Shown in pieces: positions 26,455 to 34,398 of a stretch of 37,750 bases of DNA (position 1 is the first letter of the stretch; each line of letters begins with the position of its first letter). A program made the position numbers and the translations under genes. This DNA comes from an uncultured Oleispira sp. GTDB taxonomy: Bacteria > Pseudomonadota > Gammaproteobacteria > Pseudomonadales > Oceanobacteraceae. The notes beneath the pieces were generated by a model. The model saw only the letters and a program-made list of their open reading frames with translations. It was not told where the DNA came from and did no database searches. The stretch lies in NCBI GenBank assembly GCA_913019965.1, contig CAJVZR010000039.1, positions 1 to 37,750 of the forward strand, given 5' to 3'.

Positions 26455-26483
26455 ACTATACGAGAAGCCCATCACATTTTCTG
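26455..26483 (-). promoter_or_regulatory. Candidate promoter of the baeS-like/baeR-like operon
   Basis: On the minus strand TATAGT (26460-26455) is a fair -10 element. The -35 position at 17-base spacing reads CAGAAA, a poor match, as is common in promoters that need an activator. The phased AATGTG repeats stand about 65-100 bases upstream of the predicted start. Confidence 0.4.
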
Positions 26484-26506
26484 CCTTAATCCACAGAAAT
26501 AGCGAC

Positions 26507-26552
26507 ACTTACACATTGCCTGCACATTTGATCCATCGGACTTGCACATTGG
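26507..26552. promoter_or_regulatory. Three helically phased CACATT direct repeats between the kinase and peroxidase genes
   Basis: CACATT occurs at 26512, 26523 and 26545, i.e. 11 and 22 bases apart, always in the same orientation. Flanks are similar (ACTTACACATTGC, GCCTGCACATTTG, ACTTGCACATTGG). Sites 11 or 22 bases apart lie on one face of the helix, the usual layout for OmpR-family regulators. A fourth CACATT at 26473 is out of phase (39 bases). Target could be the divergent kinase operon, the peroxidase gene, or both. Confidence 0.55.
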
Positions 26553-26613
26553 AGCTCTAACCTGAGACTCAGCATCACAAAATGATCACAAGTCAAAAGA
26601 GGCAAAGAATCTC

Positions 26614-28278
26614 ATGGCACAGTCAATTATTAAAACCAGTATTAGTATGGGCTTAGCCCTCGCATTAAGCGGTTGTAACCTACCTTCAAGAGAAGAAGTT
26701 ATTGAACAGGCCGAGCAGTTGGCAGAAGAAAACCAGCCGCCAGAAGAGCAAGAGAATGACCAACGACCTCCTCATCCAGAACGTCCACAAAGACCTGATC
26801 AAGAAGCCCCTCAGCCAAACGACCCCATCGTCACGATGCTGGATATCCAACTCAATCAAATGATTGCCCAGTTCAATCTAAATCAACACCCACAACGTGA
26901 CCTTCCAAATATTAATGAAGCCTTACCTCAACTCGGTAAAAAATTATTCTTCAGCAAAGGCCTCGGTGGAGATTTTGATAGTGCGTGTGTGACTTGTCAC
27001 CACCCAGCATTAGGCGGTGCCGACCAGCTATCATTATCCGTTGGGGTTGATGCCCAAAGTCCAGACCTATTAGGCCGTGGGCGTATTCATAATAATGGCC
27101 TACCAGAAGTCCCTAGAAATGCACCCACGGTATTTAATATTGGCTTGTGGGATAGAGGCATGTTCCATGATTCACGTGTAGAGTCACTGAACTTTATCGC
27201 CGGTACCAATGGTGCTAATGGCAACATCCGTACTCCAGATTCAAACTTCAATACCAACGATGCGAATGCAGGTCAGAATATGGCAGCCGCTCAAGCACGC
27301 TTCCCAGTAACGTCTGCGGAAGAAATGCGTGGCACAAGCTTTGAAGAAGGCAATAGCAACGAAGACATTCGCAATCATCTTGCGGCCCGCATCGGCGATT
27401 ACGGCGAAGGGGCTGGTGAGCTTGGAGATAACGCATGGCTGATTGAGTTTCAACAAGCTTATGCCACCAACGCCAGCGCAGAAGAAGTCATTAGCTTCGA
27501 CAATATCGCCCACGCCATCGGCGAATATGAGCGTTCGATGCAATTTACTGATCACCCTTGGCAGAACTATATGGATGGCGATATAAGCGCCATGACAGAG
27601 CAGCAAAAACAAGGGGCGATATTATTCTTCAGCGCCCCTCAAGATGGTGGCGCGGGTTGTGCGGCTTGCCATAACGGCCAGCTCTTTAGTGATGAACAAC
27701 ATCATGTTGTTGCTTTCCCACAAATCGGCTCGGGTAAAGGTGACGACTCAAGTATTAATGGCCAAGAGGGTAGCGATGACTTTGGCCGCGCTCGAGAAAC
27801 CGGCAATGATGACGACAGATATCACTTCCGCACTGCTTCCTTGCTGAATCTCACCGTAACAGCTCCCTATGGTCACGCCGGTAGCTTTGATTCTCTAGAA
27901 CGTATCGTGCGTCACTACATCAACCCTCAAGGCTCAGTGCAAGGCTACTTCCAGCGAGATGAACACTGTCAACTTGATCAGTTCGCAGACCTTATCCAAG
28001 CCGGCCATACAAGCTGTGCAAACTTGTACCCCAGTGCGGCGATGAACAGTCAGCAAGCAGCCAATAAATTAACCCAAGAGCAGCAAGCAGGTACCAGTCG
28101 TCTAGGGCGTATTCGTTTGAATGATAATGAAGTAAATCAATTAGTAAGTTTCCTTGAAGCCTTAACGGACCCCTGTGTAGAAAGCCGTGATTGTATGAGC
28201 GACTGGATTCCCACGACAAACGAAGCGGTGGACAACCACCAGCTCAATGCCATTAATCAAAATGGCCAAACGCTTTAA
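26614..28278 (+). CDS. Di-haem cytochrome c peroxidase/MauG family lipoprotein
   Basis: 554 residues. A lipoprotein signal with lipobox ALSGC (Cys21) is followed by a Glu/Gln/Pro/Arg-rich tether (about 25-70) containing RPPHPERPQRP. Two c-type haem motifs follow, CVTCH (125-129) and CAACH (349-353), with the family blocks PRNAPTVFNIGLWDRGMFHD and TAPYGHAGSF. The family includes bacterial cytochrome c peroxidases and MauG-like enzymes; this long form with late cysteines (452, 468, 521, 527, perhaps disulfides) resembles the MauG-like branch. It is expected to be anchored facing the periplasm and to take electrons from c-type cytochromes. It is monocistronic, ended by a strong terminator and divergent from the BaeSR-like operon. 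The exact substrate cannot be told. Confidence 0.88.
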   Translation: MAQSIIKTSISMGLALALSGCNLPSREEVIEQAEQLAEENQPPEEQENDQRPPHPERPQRPDQEAPQPNDPIVTMLDIQLNQMIAQFNLNQHPQRDLPNINEALPQLGKKLFFSKGLGGDFDSACVTCHHPALGGADQLSLSVGVDAQSPDLLGRGRIHNNGLPEVPRNAPTVFNIGLWDRGMFHDSRVESLNFIAGTNGANGNIRTPDSNFNTNDANAGQNMAAAQARFPVTSAEEMRGTSFEEGNSNEDIRNHLAARIGDYGEGAGELGDNAWLIEFQQAYATNASAEEVISFDNIAHAIGEYERSMQFTDHPWQNYMDGDISAMTEQQKQGAILFFSAPQDGGAGCAACHNGQLFSDEQHHVVAFPQIGSGKGDDSSINGQEGSDDFGRARETGNDDDRYHFRTASLLNLTVTAPYGHAGSFDSLERIVRHYINPQGSVQGYFQRDEHCQLDQFADLIQAGHTSCANLYPSAAMNSQQAANKLTQEQQAGTSRLGRIRLNDNEVNQLVSFLEALTDPCVESRDCMSDWIPTTNEAVDNHQLNAINQNGQTL

Positions 28279-28311
28279 ATTTTTACCAACCGAAGTCTGA
28301 TCGACCCCTTT

Positions 28312-28352
28312 GCCGACTTAATTGATGTTCATCGATAAGTCGGCGTTTTTTT
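28312..28352 (+). terminator. Rho-independent terminator after the peroxidase gene
   Basis: GCCGACTTA and TAAGTCGGC form a perfect 9-bp stem (28312-28320 with 28336-28344). Further pairing is possible inside the loop, and the stem is followed by GTTTTTTT. It lies 34 bases after the stop codon. Confidence 0.92.
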
Positions 28353-28521
28353 ACCAATTTTGGCGCTTTTTTGAGCTGTTCATTTCCAACAAATCTCTCT
28401 AGACTATTTCTGCACATATGTACCACTTATAAAAAAATTAATAGTGTACAGCTCAGACTCACCGTCTAAACATAGCTCGCCTAGGTATCGCCTTGCCTAG
28501 AAGTAGCGCAAAAGGATTCGT

Positions 28522-29691
28522 ATGAAAATCAACAGCACCTTGCTCGCCAGCTTAGTGGCAGGTTCAACTCTATTGTCATCATGGCAAACCCAAGCCATGA
28601 GTGAAGCCCCGGTTCCAATTTCCGATGATTATAAGGCCATGACCTTTAACATCCGAGATAAAGAGCCGGAAAGCGATGTGGGTAATGAGATCTGGAAGAA
28701 TCGTTTTGGTGCTGTCATTCGTAGTATCGAATCTAATCAGCCCGACTTTGTGGGGACGCAAGAAGGTTACCATTCTCAACTGCAATCGTTGGATACAGGT
28801 TACCATCATGTTGGTGGTAAGATTGGCGCTTCCATCATCGAGCTTTGGCACAATACCGAAACCAAATTAAGTGATGATTATTCACGCATAGGCCAAGGTG
28901 ATGATGGCCTGACCATCGGTAAATTCAACGCTATTTATTACAATAAAAATCGCTTTGAAGTCTTAGAAAAAGGCAACCGTTGGTACAGCTTTGAAGGCTT
29001 AAAAGATAACGCCATCGCTGCCGCAGTAGAGAAAGGCATCGCGGAGATTGCGATCAATATCGGCACTGAAATCATTCCTGAACTAAAAACCATCGCCATT
29101 GATTTTGGTGAGTTCGAAAACCGCATGTTCACCTACACCAAAGTACGCGATAAAGGCACGAATCGGGAACTGTGGTTATTCAATACCCAGATGTACGAGA
29201 ACAAACGTCCAGAAGATGCAGGCCACGCTTTAATCGTCACCGCTGCGCGTACTTTTGCCATCGATCAACTGCGTAAATTCATGTTTGAAAAAGCCATGGT
29301 CGACGGTCAACTGCAACCTGTCGTATTAATGGGTAACTTTGGTGCGAACTACTTAAACCTACCAATGTCGATAGCACTGTCTGCGATGAAGAATGGCCAG
29401 GCAATCAACGACGATTATTTCCGTTTGAATGCTCGCTGGTGGGCACTCGGCACCTTGCCGGATGAGTCTGAGAGCTATCATGCTTTTGGTACGATCGAAG
29501 GTAAATTTGGTAAGCCTGTTTACCCGGTTGATTGGACTTATAGTGGCGGTAAAGATGCGACGGGAACAGAATTCCGTCGAGTGAAATCTACTATCGATAA
29601 AAACAAATACCAAGGCTATTCAAATAGTGAAGAAGTATTCCCCTCTGACCACTACCCAATTGTCAGCGAGTATACTTTTAAAACTGAATAA
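28522..29691 (+). CDS. Secreted endonuclease/exonuclease/phosphatase-fold protein with altered catalytic motifs
   Basis: 389 residues. A signal peptide (core LLASLVAGSTLLSS, likely cleavage after TQA at about 25) precedes an EEP domain. Retained landmarks are MTFNIR (Asn43), GTQEG (Glu81), the YYNKNRF segment, VDWTYSG (Asp337) and a C-terminal SDHYPIV (Asp376, His377). Two central motifs differ from active members: NTH is NTQ (221-223) and GDFN is GNFG (271-274). An extra helical segment of about 35 residues lies at 155-195. It may be an exported nuclease/phosphatase, a lipid phosphodiesterase or a binding protein that lost activity. AAAGGA precedes the ATG. The gene stands alone between two terminators. 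Confidence 0.8.
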   Translation: MKINSTLLASLVAGSTLLSSWQTQAMSEAPVPISDDYKAMTFNIRDKEPESDVGNEIWKNRFGAVIRSIESNQPDFVGTQEGYHSQLQSLDTGYHHVGGKIGASIIELWHNTETKLSDDYSRIGQGDDGLTIGKFNAIYYNKNRFEVLEKGNRWYSFEGLKDNAIAAAVEKGIAEIAINIGTEIIPELKTIAIDFGEFENRMFTYTKVRDKGTNRELWLFNTQMYENKRPEDAGHALIVTAARTFAIDQLRKFMFEKAMVDGQLQPVVLMGNFGANYLNLPMSIALSAMKNGQAINDDYFRLNARWWALGTLPDESESYHAFGTIEGKFGKPVYPVDWTYSGGKDATGTEFRRVKSTIDKNKYQGYSNSEEVFPSDHYPIVSEYTFKTE

Positions 29692-29754
29692 GCTTCGGAA
29701 GTAAAAAATTTCATCACCCTAGCCCTCTCTGCTTTATAGAGATAGCCGTATGAA

Positions 29755-29784
29755 ATGCAGTAGAAAAACATGCAGTAGGAAAAC
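29755..29784. repeat. Two tandem copies of a 15-bp unit
   Basis: ATGCAGTAGAAAAAC (29755-29769) is followed directly by ATGCAGTAGGAAAAC (29770-29784), one mismatch apart, immediately before the shared terminator. It is probably a local slippage duplication. Confidence 0.85.
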
Positions 29785-29815
29785 AAAAAAGGCCGCAGGG
29801 AAGCGGCCTTTTTTT
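29785..29815. terminator. Bidirectional terminator between the EEP gene and the alkaline phosphatase gene
   Basis: AAAAAAGGCCGC-AGGGAA-GCGGCCTTTTTTT is a symmetrical stem with a GC core. Its A run upstream and T run downstream let it serve both convergent genes. Confidence 0.93.
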
Positions 29816-29832
29816 CGTCTTTAATTCCGCGA

Positions 29833-31488
29833 TTAAAGCTCGTTATTCATTGCCTTAATCGTTTTCTCACCCACGTTTACATGATGCATCATGCTGCCGT
29901 AGTTTTTGATCACGCTTTCAGGTCCCCAAGCAATCACAGCAACCGGCGTAGAAGTATGAGTTCCGGTACCCCAAACGGTATTCTGACCTGCTGCGACTTG
30001 ACGTGCCATCTGTGGCGCGTGATCTTCTTCTACATACACATAGAATTCACTGAAATCAGTAATCTTAGGTAGCTCAGCAGCCCCTAGGTACTTATGGCCA
30101 TCTGCGTACTTAGTATCCGCTTCTGCTTTGGAGCTGTTAGGTACATGAACCAAAAGCTCAGCCGCTTGCGCTTCGGTAATATTGAATTCACTGATCTTGT
30201 TAAATTCAGTCATTAGCTCAGCAGCCGTAACCGTACCTTCCGCATCGTACATGTGTTCTTCATAAAAATCGTAGAAGCTTTGCTTTTGCATGTGCAATTT
30301 GTCTAACGTTTCTAAAGGACCAAAGTTGAAGTTTGGCTGGTAGTTACGATCAGCAAACATCTCGCCGGTTAATGCTTGAGCTTCTGGTAAATTAGTACGG
30401 CTATAAGAGAAACCAAAGCTGCCGGTTTCATGGTCAGCAGTAATAATCACTAGCGTATCTTGACGATCTTTAACCCAGTCGTATACCGCTTGCACCGACT
30501 CATCAAACTTTAACAGTTCATGCAGCATCTGGCCGGCATCATTACTGTGAGCAGCCCAGTCAATTTGTCCACCTTCAATCATTAAGAAGAAACCGTCTTC
30601 ATCTTTTGATAAGACATCTAAAGCTTTCTTGGTCATTTCCGCTAGGCTAGGCTGAATGCGTTCTGCTGAATCTTTTTCTGCACTGTAAACAATACCGTTA
30701 TTCATACCTGAATAAGCAAACAAACCAAGAAGCTTGTCACCTTCTGCTGCTGCAAGCTGACTGCGGTTAAACGCTAAGTCATAACCTAAACCTTGGGCAT
30801 CCGCTAACAAGTTTTTATCATCTTTACGCTTAGATTTAAGCTTCATGCTGGGCTCATTGATCAAGTCAACAAGTGCATTATCTGCGGCATTATCATCATG
30901 AGAACCTTGAGGAATCCAGTAGCGCAAACCACCGGAAAGCATCACGTCTACGCCCGTATCTTTAAGCATTTCTTCGGCAATCTCATTCTCTAGAGAACGG
31001 TGCGCTTGGTGAGCAGCAAACGCAGCAGGTGTCGCGTGGGTCATACGGGTATCAGACACAAGACCCGTTGCTTTTCCTAACGCTTTCGCTTTTTCAAGAA
31101 TCGTTTCAACTTTGTCACCATTAGTATCCAGGCCAATCATTTCACTGCCTGACGCTATGCCCGTTGCAAGCTGCGAAGCTGAACAAGCAGAATCAACAAC
31201 TAGGCTTCCATCTGGACCATTCATCGAAAGGCCCATCACACCTTCTTGGGTGAAGGTTGAAATCGCACTGGCTTTGCCATTATAAGGATTACTCGGTGCG
31301 CGGTTTACGTACTCTTCCAGTAAGCCCATTTGCTGAGGACCCATGCCATCACCAATCATCATGATGACATTTTTAATTTGCCCCGATTGAGATGATGAAT
31401 CGTTATTTGAACTAGAGTCATCGCCGCCACAAGCACTTAATAAGCTTGCAGCTAAGATAGCTGAGGATAATTTAATTAGTGAACTCAT
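29833..31488 (-). CDS. phoA: PhoA-type alkaline phosphatase, lipoprotein
   Basis: 551 residues. A lipobox LLSAC (Cys20) followed by a Gly/Asp/Ser/Asn tether indicates an outer-membrane or surface-anchored lipoprotein. The metal-binding MIGDGMG, the nucleophile Ser100 in VVDSACSASQLATG, MTHATPAAFAAH, TADHETGSFGFSY and GTHTSTPVAVIAWG are all in order, so the zinc phosphomonoesterase site looks intact. It releases phosphate from organic esters outside the cytoplasm. A well-formed Pho box and -10 element stand upstream, so it should be induced by phosphate starvation through PhoB. The symbol is by family; it could be another member of the same alkaline phosphatase superfamily branch. Confidence 0.92.
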   Translation of the reverse strand: MSSLIKLSSAILAASLLSACGGDDSSSNNDSSSQSGQIKNVIMMIGDGMGPQQMGLLEEYVNRAPSNPYNGKASAISTFTQEGVMGLSMNGPDGSLVVDSACSASQLATGIASGSEMIGLDTNGDKVETILEKAKALGKATGLVSDTRMTHATPAAFAAHQAHRSLENEIAEEMLKDTGVDVMLSGGLRYWIPQGSHDDNAADNALVDLINEPSMKLKSKRKDDKNLLADAQGLGYDLAFNRSQLAAAEGDKLLGLFAYSGMNNGIVYSAEKDSAERIQPSLAEMTKKALDVLSKDEDGFFLMIEGGQIDWAAHSNDAGQMLHELLKFDESVQAVYDWVKDRQDTLVIITADHETGSFGFSYSRTNLPEAQALTGEMFADRNYQPNFNFGPLETLDKLHMQKQSFYDFYEEHMYDAEGTVTAAELMTEFNKISEFNITEAQAAELLVHVPNSSKAEADTKYADGHKYLGAAELPKITDFSEFYVYVEEDHAPQMARQVAAGQNTVWGTGTHTSTPVAVIAWGPESVIKNYGSMMHHVNVGEKTIKAMNNEL

Positions 31489-31579
31489 TCGTATGCCCCT
31501 TCTGTTTTGACGTCGCTTAAAGAATGTCTTCGGTTAAGCGTTATTTTTTAGTTATAAGCTTTTAGTATTAACAGCGCGC

Positions 31580-31613
31580 ATAGTAGGCGGCAATTATGAC
31601 AGTTCGGTGACAG
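31580..31613 (-). promoter_or_regulatory. PhoB-dependent promoter (Pho box plus -10) of the alkaline phosphatase gene
   Basis: On the minus strand, CTGTCAC-CGAA-CTGTCAT (31613-31596) is two 7-base PhoB half-sites with the canonical 4-base spacer. Ten bases further a TACTAT -10 element follows (31585-31580), the distance expected when PhoB replaces the -35 contact. The leader to the ATG is about 85 bases. Confidence 0.88.
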
Positions 31614-31710
31614 GGGGGTTAATTAATGACTCTCTTATCCTAAAACCAGTCATAGCTCTAGAACCCGCTATGCTGTAAGCTGCACCCCCGCTAAATCAAG
31701 TGAGTTTTCT

Positions 31711-33111
31711 ATGAGTTTTGCCTCTTTGGGCCTTTCCCCTGCCATTCTTGAAGCCGTAGCTGAACAAGGCTATTCAACACCCTCTCCAATTCAAGCCGCA
31801 GCAATTCCTGCCGTACTTGAAGGCAAAGATATTATGGCGGCCGCACAAACCGGCACAGGCAAAACCGCAGGCTTCACCCTGCCTATTTTAGAAATGCTTT
31901 CTAAAGGACCACGAGTCCAAAGCAACCAAGTTCGTGCTCTCGTTTTAACTCCAACCCGCGAACTTGCCGCTCAAGTTGCAGATAACGTCGACAAGTATTC
32001 CAAGAATACTCACCTAACATCTTGCGTCATCTTTGGTGGTGTAAAAGCCAACCCACAAATGATGCGTATGCGTAAAGGGGCCGATGTTTTAGTCGCTACT
32101 CCAGGGCGTTTATTAGATTTGTTTAACCAGGGTGCGATTAAGTTTTCTCAGCTAGAAGTATTGGTGCTGGATGAAGCCGACCGTATGTTGGACATGGGCT
32201 TTATTCACGACATTAAAAAGATTTTAAAAGTTCTGCCTAAGCAGCGTCAGAATTTATTATTCTCAGCCACATTCTCTAATGACATTCGCGCATTGGCGAA
32301 AGGCTTAGTGAATAACCCCGTTGAGATTTCGGTAGCGCCACCAAATGTCACCACTAAGCTGGTGAAGCAATGGATTTATCCGGTTGATAAAAAACAAAAG
32401 CCTGCTGCTCTCGCTAAGTTGATTGAAGAGGGTAATTGGAAACAAGCCTTAGTTTTCAGCCGCACCAAACACGGTGCTAATAAGCTAACCAAATTTTTAG
32501 ATGCTCGTGGCATTACCGCCGCAGCAATTCATGGTAATAAAAGCCAAGGGGCTCGTACCCGCGCATTAGCCGATTTTAAAAGTGGCGAAGTGCGTATTCT
32601 GGTAGCTACCGATATTGCCGCCCGTGGTATCGATATCGATCAACTGCCACAAGTCGTCAACTTTGATCTGCCGAATGTTCCTGAGGATTATGTCCACCGC
32701 ATCGGCCGTACTGGCCGTGCAGGTGCAGAAGGCCATGCCGTTTCTTTAGTCTGCGCGGATGAAACCAAAGAATTATTCGCCATTGAGCGCGTGATTGGTG
32801 AATTATTAGAGCGTGAAATCCTCGCGGGTTTTGAACCTGATAATCGTTTGCCAGAGTCGAAATTGAATACTCGCCCTATCCGAGCTAAAAAGCCGAAGAA
32901 ACCTCGACCTCAAGGCGAGCACCACGATGGTCAGCATGCGGCCAATAGCACTAAGCAGCATAAACCTAAAGCCAATGGTAACGGTGCGGCAAGAAATACA
33001 AATCGCCGCCCTGCTCAAAACGCAAGCGGGAAATCGAGTGGCTCCTCCAGTGAGAATCCTTGGGGTAATAGCAATGGCCAGCGCCATAAACCAAGCCGCC
33101 GTCCGAACTAG
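31711..33111 (+). CDS. rhlE: DEAD-box RNA helicase, RhlE-like
   Basis: 466 residues. The Q motif (TPSPIQ) and motif I AQTGTGKT are followed by [34 protein letters not shown] and [10 protein letters not shown], so the helicase core (1-370) is complete. The tail from about 385 is basic and rich in Lys, Arg, Asn, Gly and Gln, of the kind that binds RNA nonspecifically. The RhlE-type N-terminus ([20 protein letters not shown]) supports the subgroup. Such helicases unwind RNA in ribosome assembly and cold adaptation, and a cold-shock gene lies convergent just downstream. It ends in its own terminator. Confidence 0.93.
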   Translation: MSFASLGLSPAILEAVAEQGYSTPSPIQAAAIPAVLEGKDIMAAAQTGTGKTAGFTLPILEMLSKGPRVQSNQVRALVLTPTRELAAQVADNVDKYSKNTHLTSCVIFGGVKANPQMMRMRKGADVLVATPGRLLDLFNQGAIKFSQLEVLVLDEADRMLDMGFIHDIKKILKVLPKQRQNLLFSATFSNDIRALAKGLVNNPVEISVAPPNVTTKLVKQWIYPVDKKQKPAALAKLIEEGNWKQALVFSRTKHGANKLTKFLDARGITAAAIHGNKSQGARTRALADFKSGEVRILVATDIAARGIDIDQLPQVVNFDLPNVPEDYVHRIGRTGRAGAEGHAVSLVCADETKELFAIERVIGELLEREILAGFEPDNRLPESKLNTRPIRAKKPKKPRPQGEHHDGQHAANSTKQHKPKANGNGAARNTNRRPAQNASGKSSGSSSENPWGNSNGQRHKPSRRPN

Positions 33112-33137
33112 CTAATACAGAAACTAAAAAACTTTAT

Positions 33138-33165
33138 ATCCCTAGCCATAGCTGGGGATTTTTTT
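33138..33165 (+). terminator. Rho-independent terminator of the helicase gene
   Basis: ATCCCTAGC-CATA-GCTGGGGAT forms a 9-bp stem with one G-U wobble and is followed by a run of T, 27 bases after the stop codon. Confidence 0.9.
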
Positions 33166-33191
33166 GCTTCTAACATTAATAAATAACAGGC

Positions 33192-33224
33192 AAAAAAAAA
33201 GGCTAAACCTTTCGGTTTAACCTT
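33192..33224 (-). terminator. Rho-independent terminator of the cold-shock gene
   Basis: On the minus strand AAGGTTAAACC-GAAA-GGTTTAGCCTT is an 11-bp stem with one wobble and a GAAA tetraloop, followed by seven or more T. It lies 55 bases after the stop codon and back-to-back with the helicase terminator. Confidence 0.92.
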
Positions 33225-33279
33225 CTTCAAACTAGAACTGCGTAGAAATTAATGAAAACTTCTAGCCGTTACCTTTAGA

Positions 33280-33486
33280 CTATAAAGGTACGATGTTCTC
33301 AGCTTGTGGGCCTTTTTGACCTTGAGTTACAGTGAACTCAACTTTTTGGCCTTCAGCAAGAGTTTTGAAACCAGTACCTTGGATAGCACGGAAGTGAGCG
33401 AAAACGTCAGGGCCGTTTTCCTGCTCGATGAAACCAAAACCTTTAGATTCGTTGAACCACTTAACTGTACCAGTAGTAGTAGACAT
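33280..33486 (-). CDS. Cold-shock protein, CspA family
   Basis: 68 residues, a single cold-shock domain with both RNP motifs: KGFGFIEQ (RNP1) and DVFAHFRAI (RNP2, with Phe-Arg where VFVHFSAI is common). It is a single-stranded nucleic-acid chaperone of the cytoplasm. It has its own strong sigma70-type promoter about 150 bases upstream, a leader of about 139 bases with potential to hide the ribosome site, and its own terminator, which together make an independent unit. Which numbered csp paralogue it is cannot be decided. Confidence 0.95.
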   Translation of the reverse strand: MSTTTGTVKWFNESKGFGFIEQENGPDVFAHFRAIQGTGFKTLAEGQKVEFTVTQGQKGPQAENIVPL

Positions 33487-33625
33487 AATTAATATCCTGT
33501 AAATTCAGAAAAAATTTGCGGCTCTAGGAGCCATTAAGGCTGAAGTGCTGCCAATAAATTTATGAAACAGGACGAAATACAGGATATCGAAACGGTGTAC
33601 ATAAAACTAAGACTAACTTTCAGAC
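33487..33625 (-). promoter_or_regulatory. Long structured 5' leader of the csp mRNA
   Basis: The ribosome site ACAGGATAT lies just before the ATG (33500-33492 on the minus strand). It is perfectly complementary over 10 bases to ATATCCTGTA near the leader's 5' end (33587-33578), and TCCTGT occurs once more at 33572-33567. A GGCTC-CTA-GAGCC hairpin (33532-33520) sits in between. Long, refolding leaders are known for E. coli cspA; the mechanism here is inferred. Confidence 0.6.
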
Positions 33626-33631
33626 GACTAA

Positions 33632-33659
33632 ATTCTATGCTCATCTCAGCCATTGTCAA
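33632..33659 (-). promoter_or_regulatory. Sigma70-type promoter of the csp gene
   Basis: On the minus strand TTGACA (33659-33654), a 16-base spacer and TAGAAT (33637-33632) give a near-consensus promoter. The predicted transcription start is near 33625. Confidence 0.82.
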
Positions 33660-33752
33660 CACTATTCGGTGAAAACAATTGCTAATTCTCTGTATTTTCA
33701 ATATTTAATGACTATTGAACCGATTGAATAATCATTCAAGTCAAAAAGCTGA

Positions 33753-34262
33753 CTAACCACACAGGTAAGTGCCTGTGCCCACGGCGATTAAATCGCCTTT
33801 CTCGTTTTTAAATTCCATCCGAGTAACCGCCACCTTGTTACCAATTCTTAATAAAGTCGCACCAATAGTGAATTCTTTACCTTTGCCTGGCTGCAAAAAA
33901 TCGACACGCATATCAATGGTACCTAATTTAGATAAGGTTTTTGGTCGCTCGGAAGAAGGCACTTTTTGATCTTTCAATCGCTGCCAAGCTGCAACCATCG
34001 CCATCGCACCACCGGTTACATCCAATGCGGTTGAAATAGCGCCACCATGAAGAATGCCCTGCAGGAAATTCCCGATCAGGTCATCTTTCATATTCATGGT
34101 GAATTCACAATAGTCTTGGCTTAGCTTGGTCGGCTTTAGCCCTAGAACTTTATTGAAGGGTATTTGCTCAAGAAAATTAATCGCTATGTTGTACTCACTT
34201 GGGTTAAACCCTTGAGTATCAACTTCCGTCGTCTTTTCATCTACAGTGTTTTCTGTGCTCAT
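33753..34262 (-). CDS. PaaI-family hotdog-fold thioesterase
   Basis: 169 residues. The hotdog catalytic segment GNFLQGILHGGAISTALDVT carries the HGG typical of PaaI-type acyl-CoA thioesterases, and the C-terminal strand VAVTRMEFKNEKGDLIAVGTGTY fits. An N-terminal extension of about 30 residues is Thr/Glu rich. It likely hydrolyses an acyl- or aryl-CoA in the cytoplasm; the substrate cannot be inferred. AGGAA precedes the ATG. It is 136 bases downstream of the VTT-oxidoreductase gene on the same strand, with nothing clear in the gap. Confidence 0.88.
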   Translation of the reverse strand: MSTENTVDEKTTEVDTQGFNPSEYNIAINFLEQIPFNKVLGLKPTKLSQDYCEFTMNMKDDLIGNFLQGILHGGAISTALDVTGGAMAMVAAWQRLKDQKVPSSERPKTLSKLGTIDMRVDFLQPGKGKEFTIGATLLRIGNKVAVTRMEFKNEKGDLIAVGTGTYLCG

Positions 34263-34398
34263 GCGAAGTTCCTGTCTTATTTTGAAGCTTGCCGATATGA
34301 CAAAAACCTAGCTCAATTTACCGCCGACAATTATCACCAGAAGCTCAAAAACAATAGAGGCATCTTCTGGGGGTACATCGATCTGAGCTTAGGTTGCT

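Noticed and set aside
33660..33752. Terminator after the thioesterase gene (TTGAAT-GATT-ATTCAA)
   Set aside because: The stem is short and AT-only and no T run follows on the minus strand.
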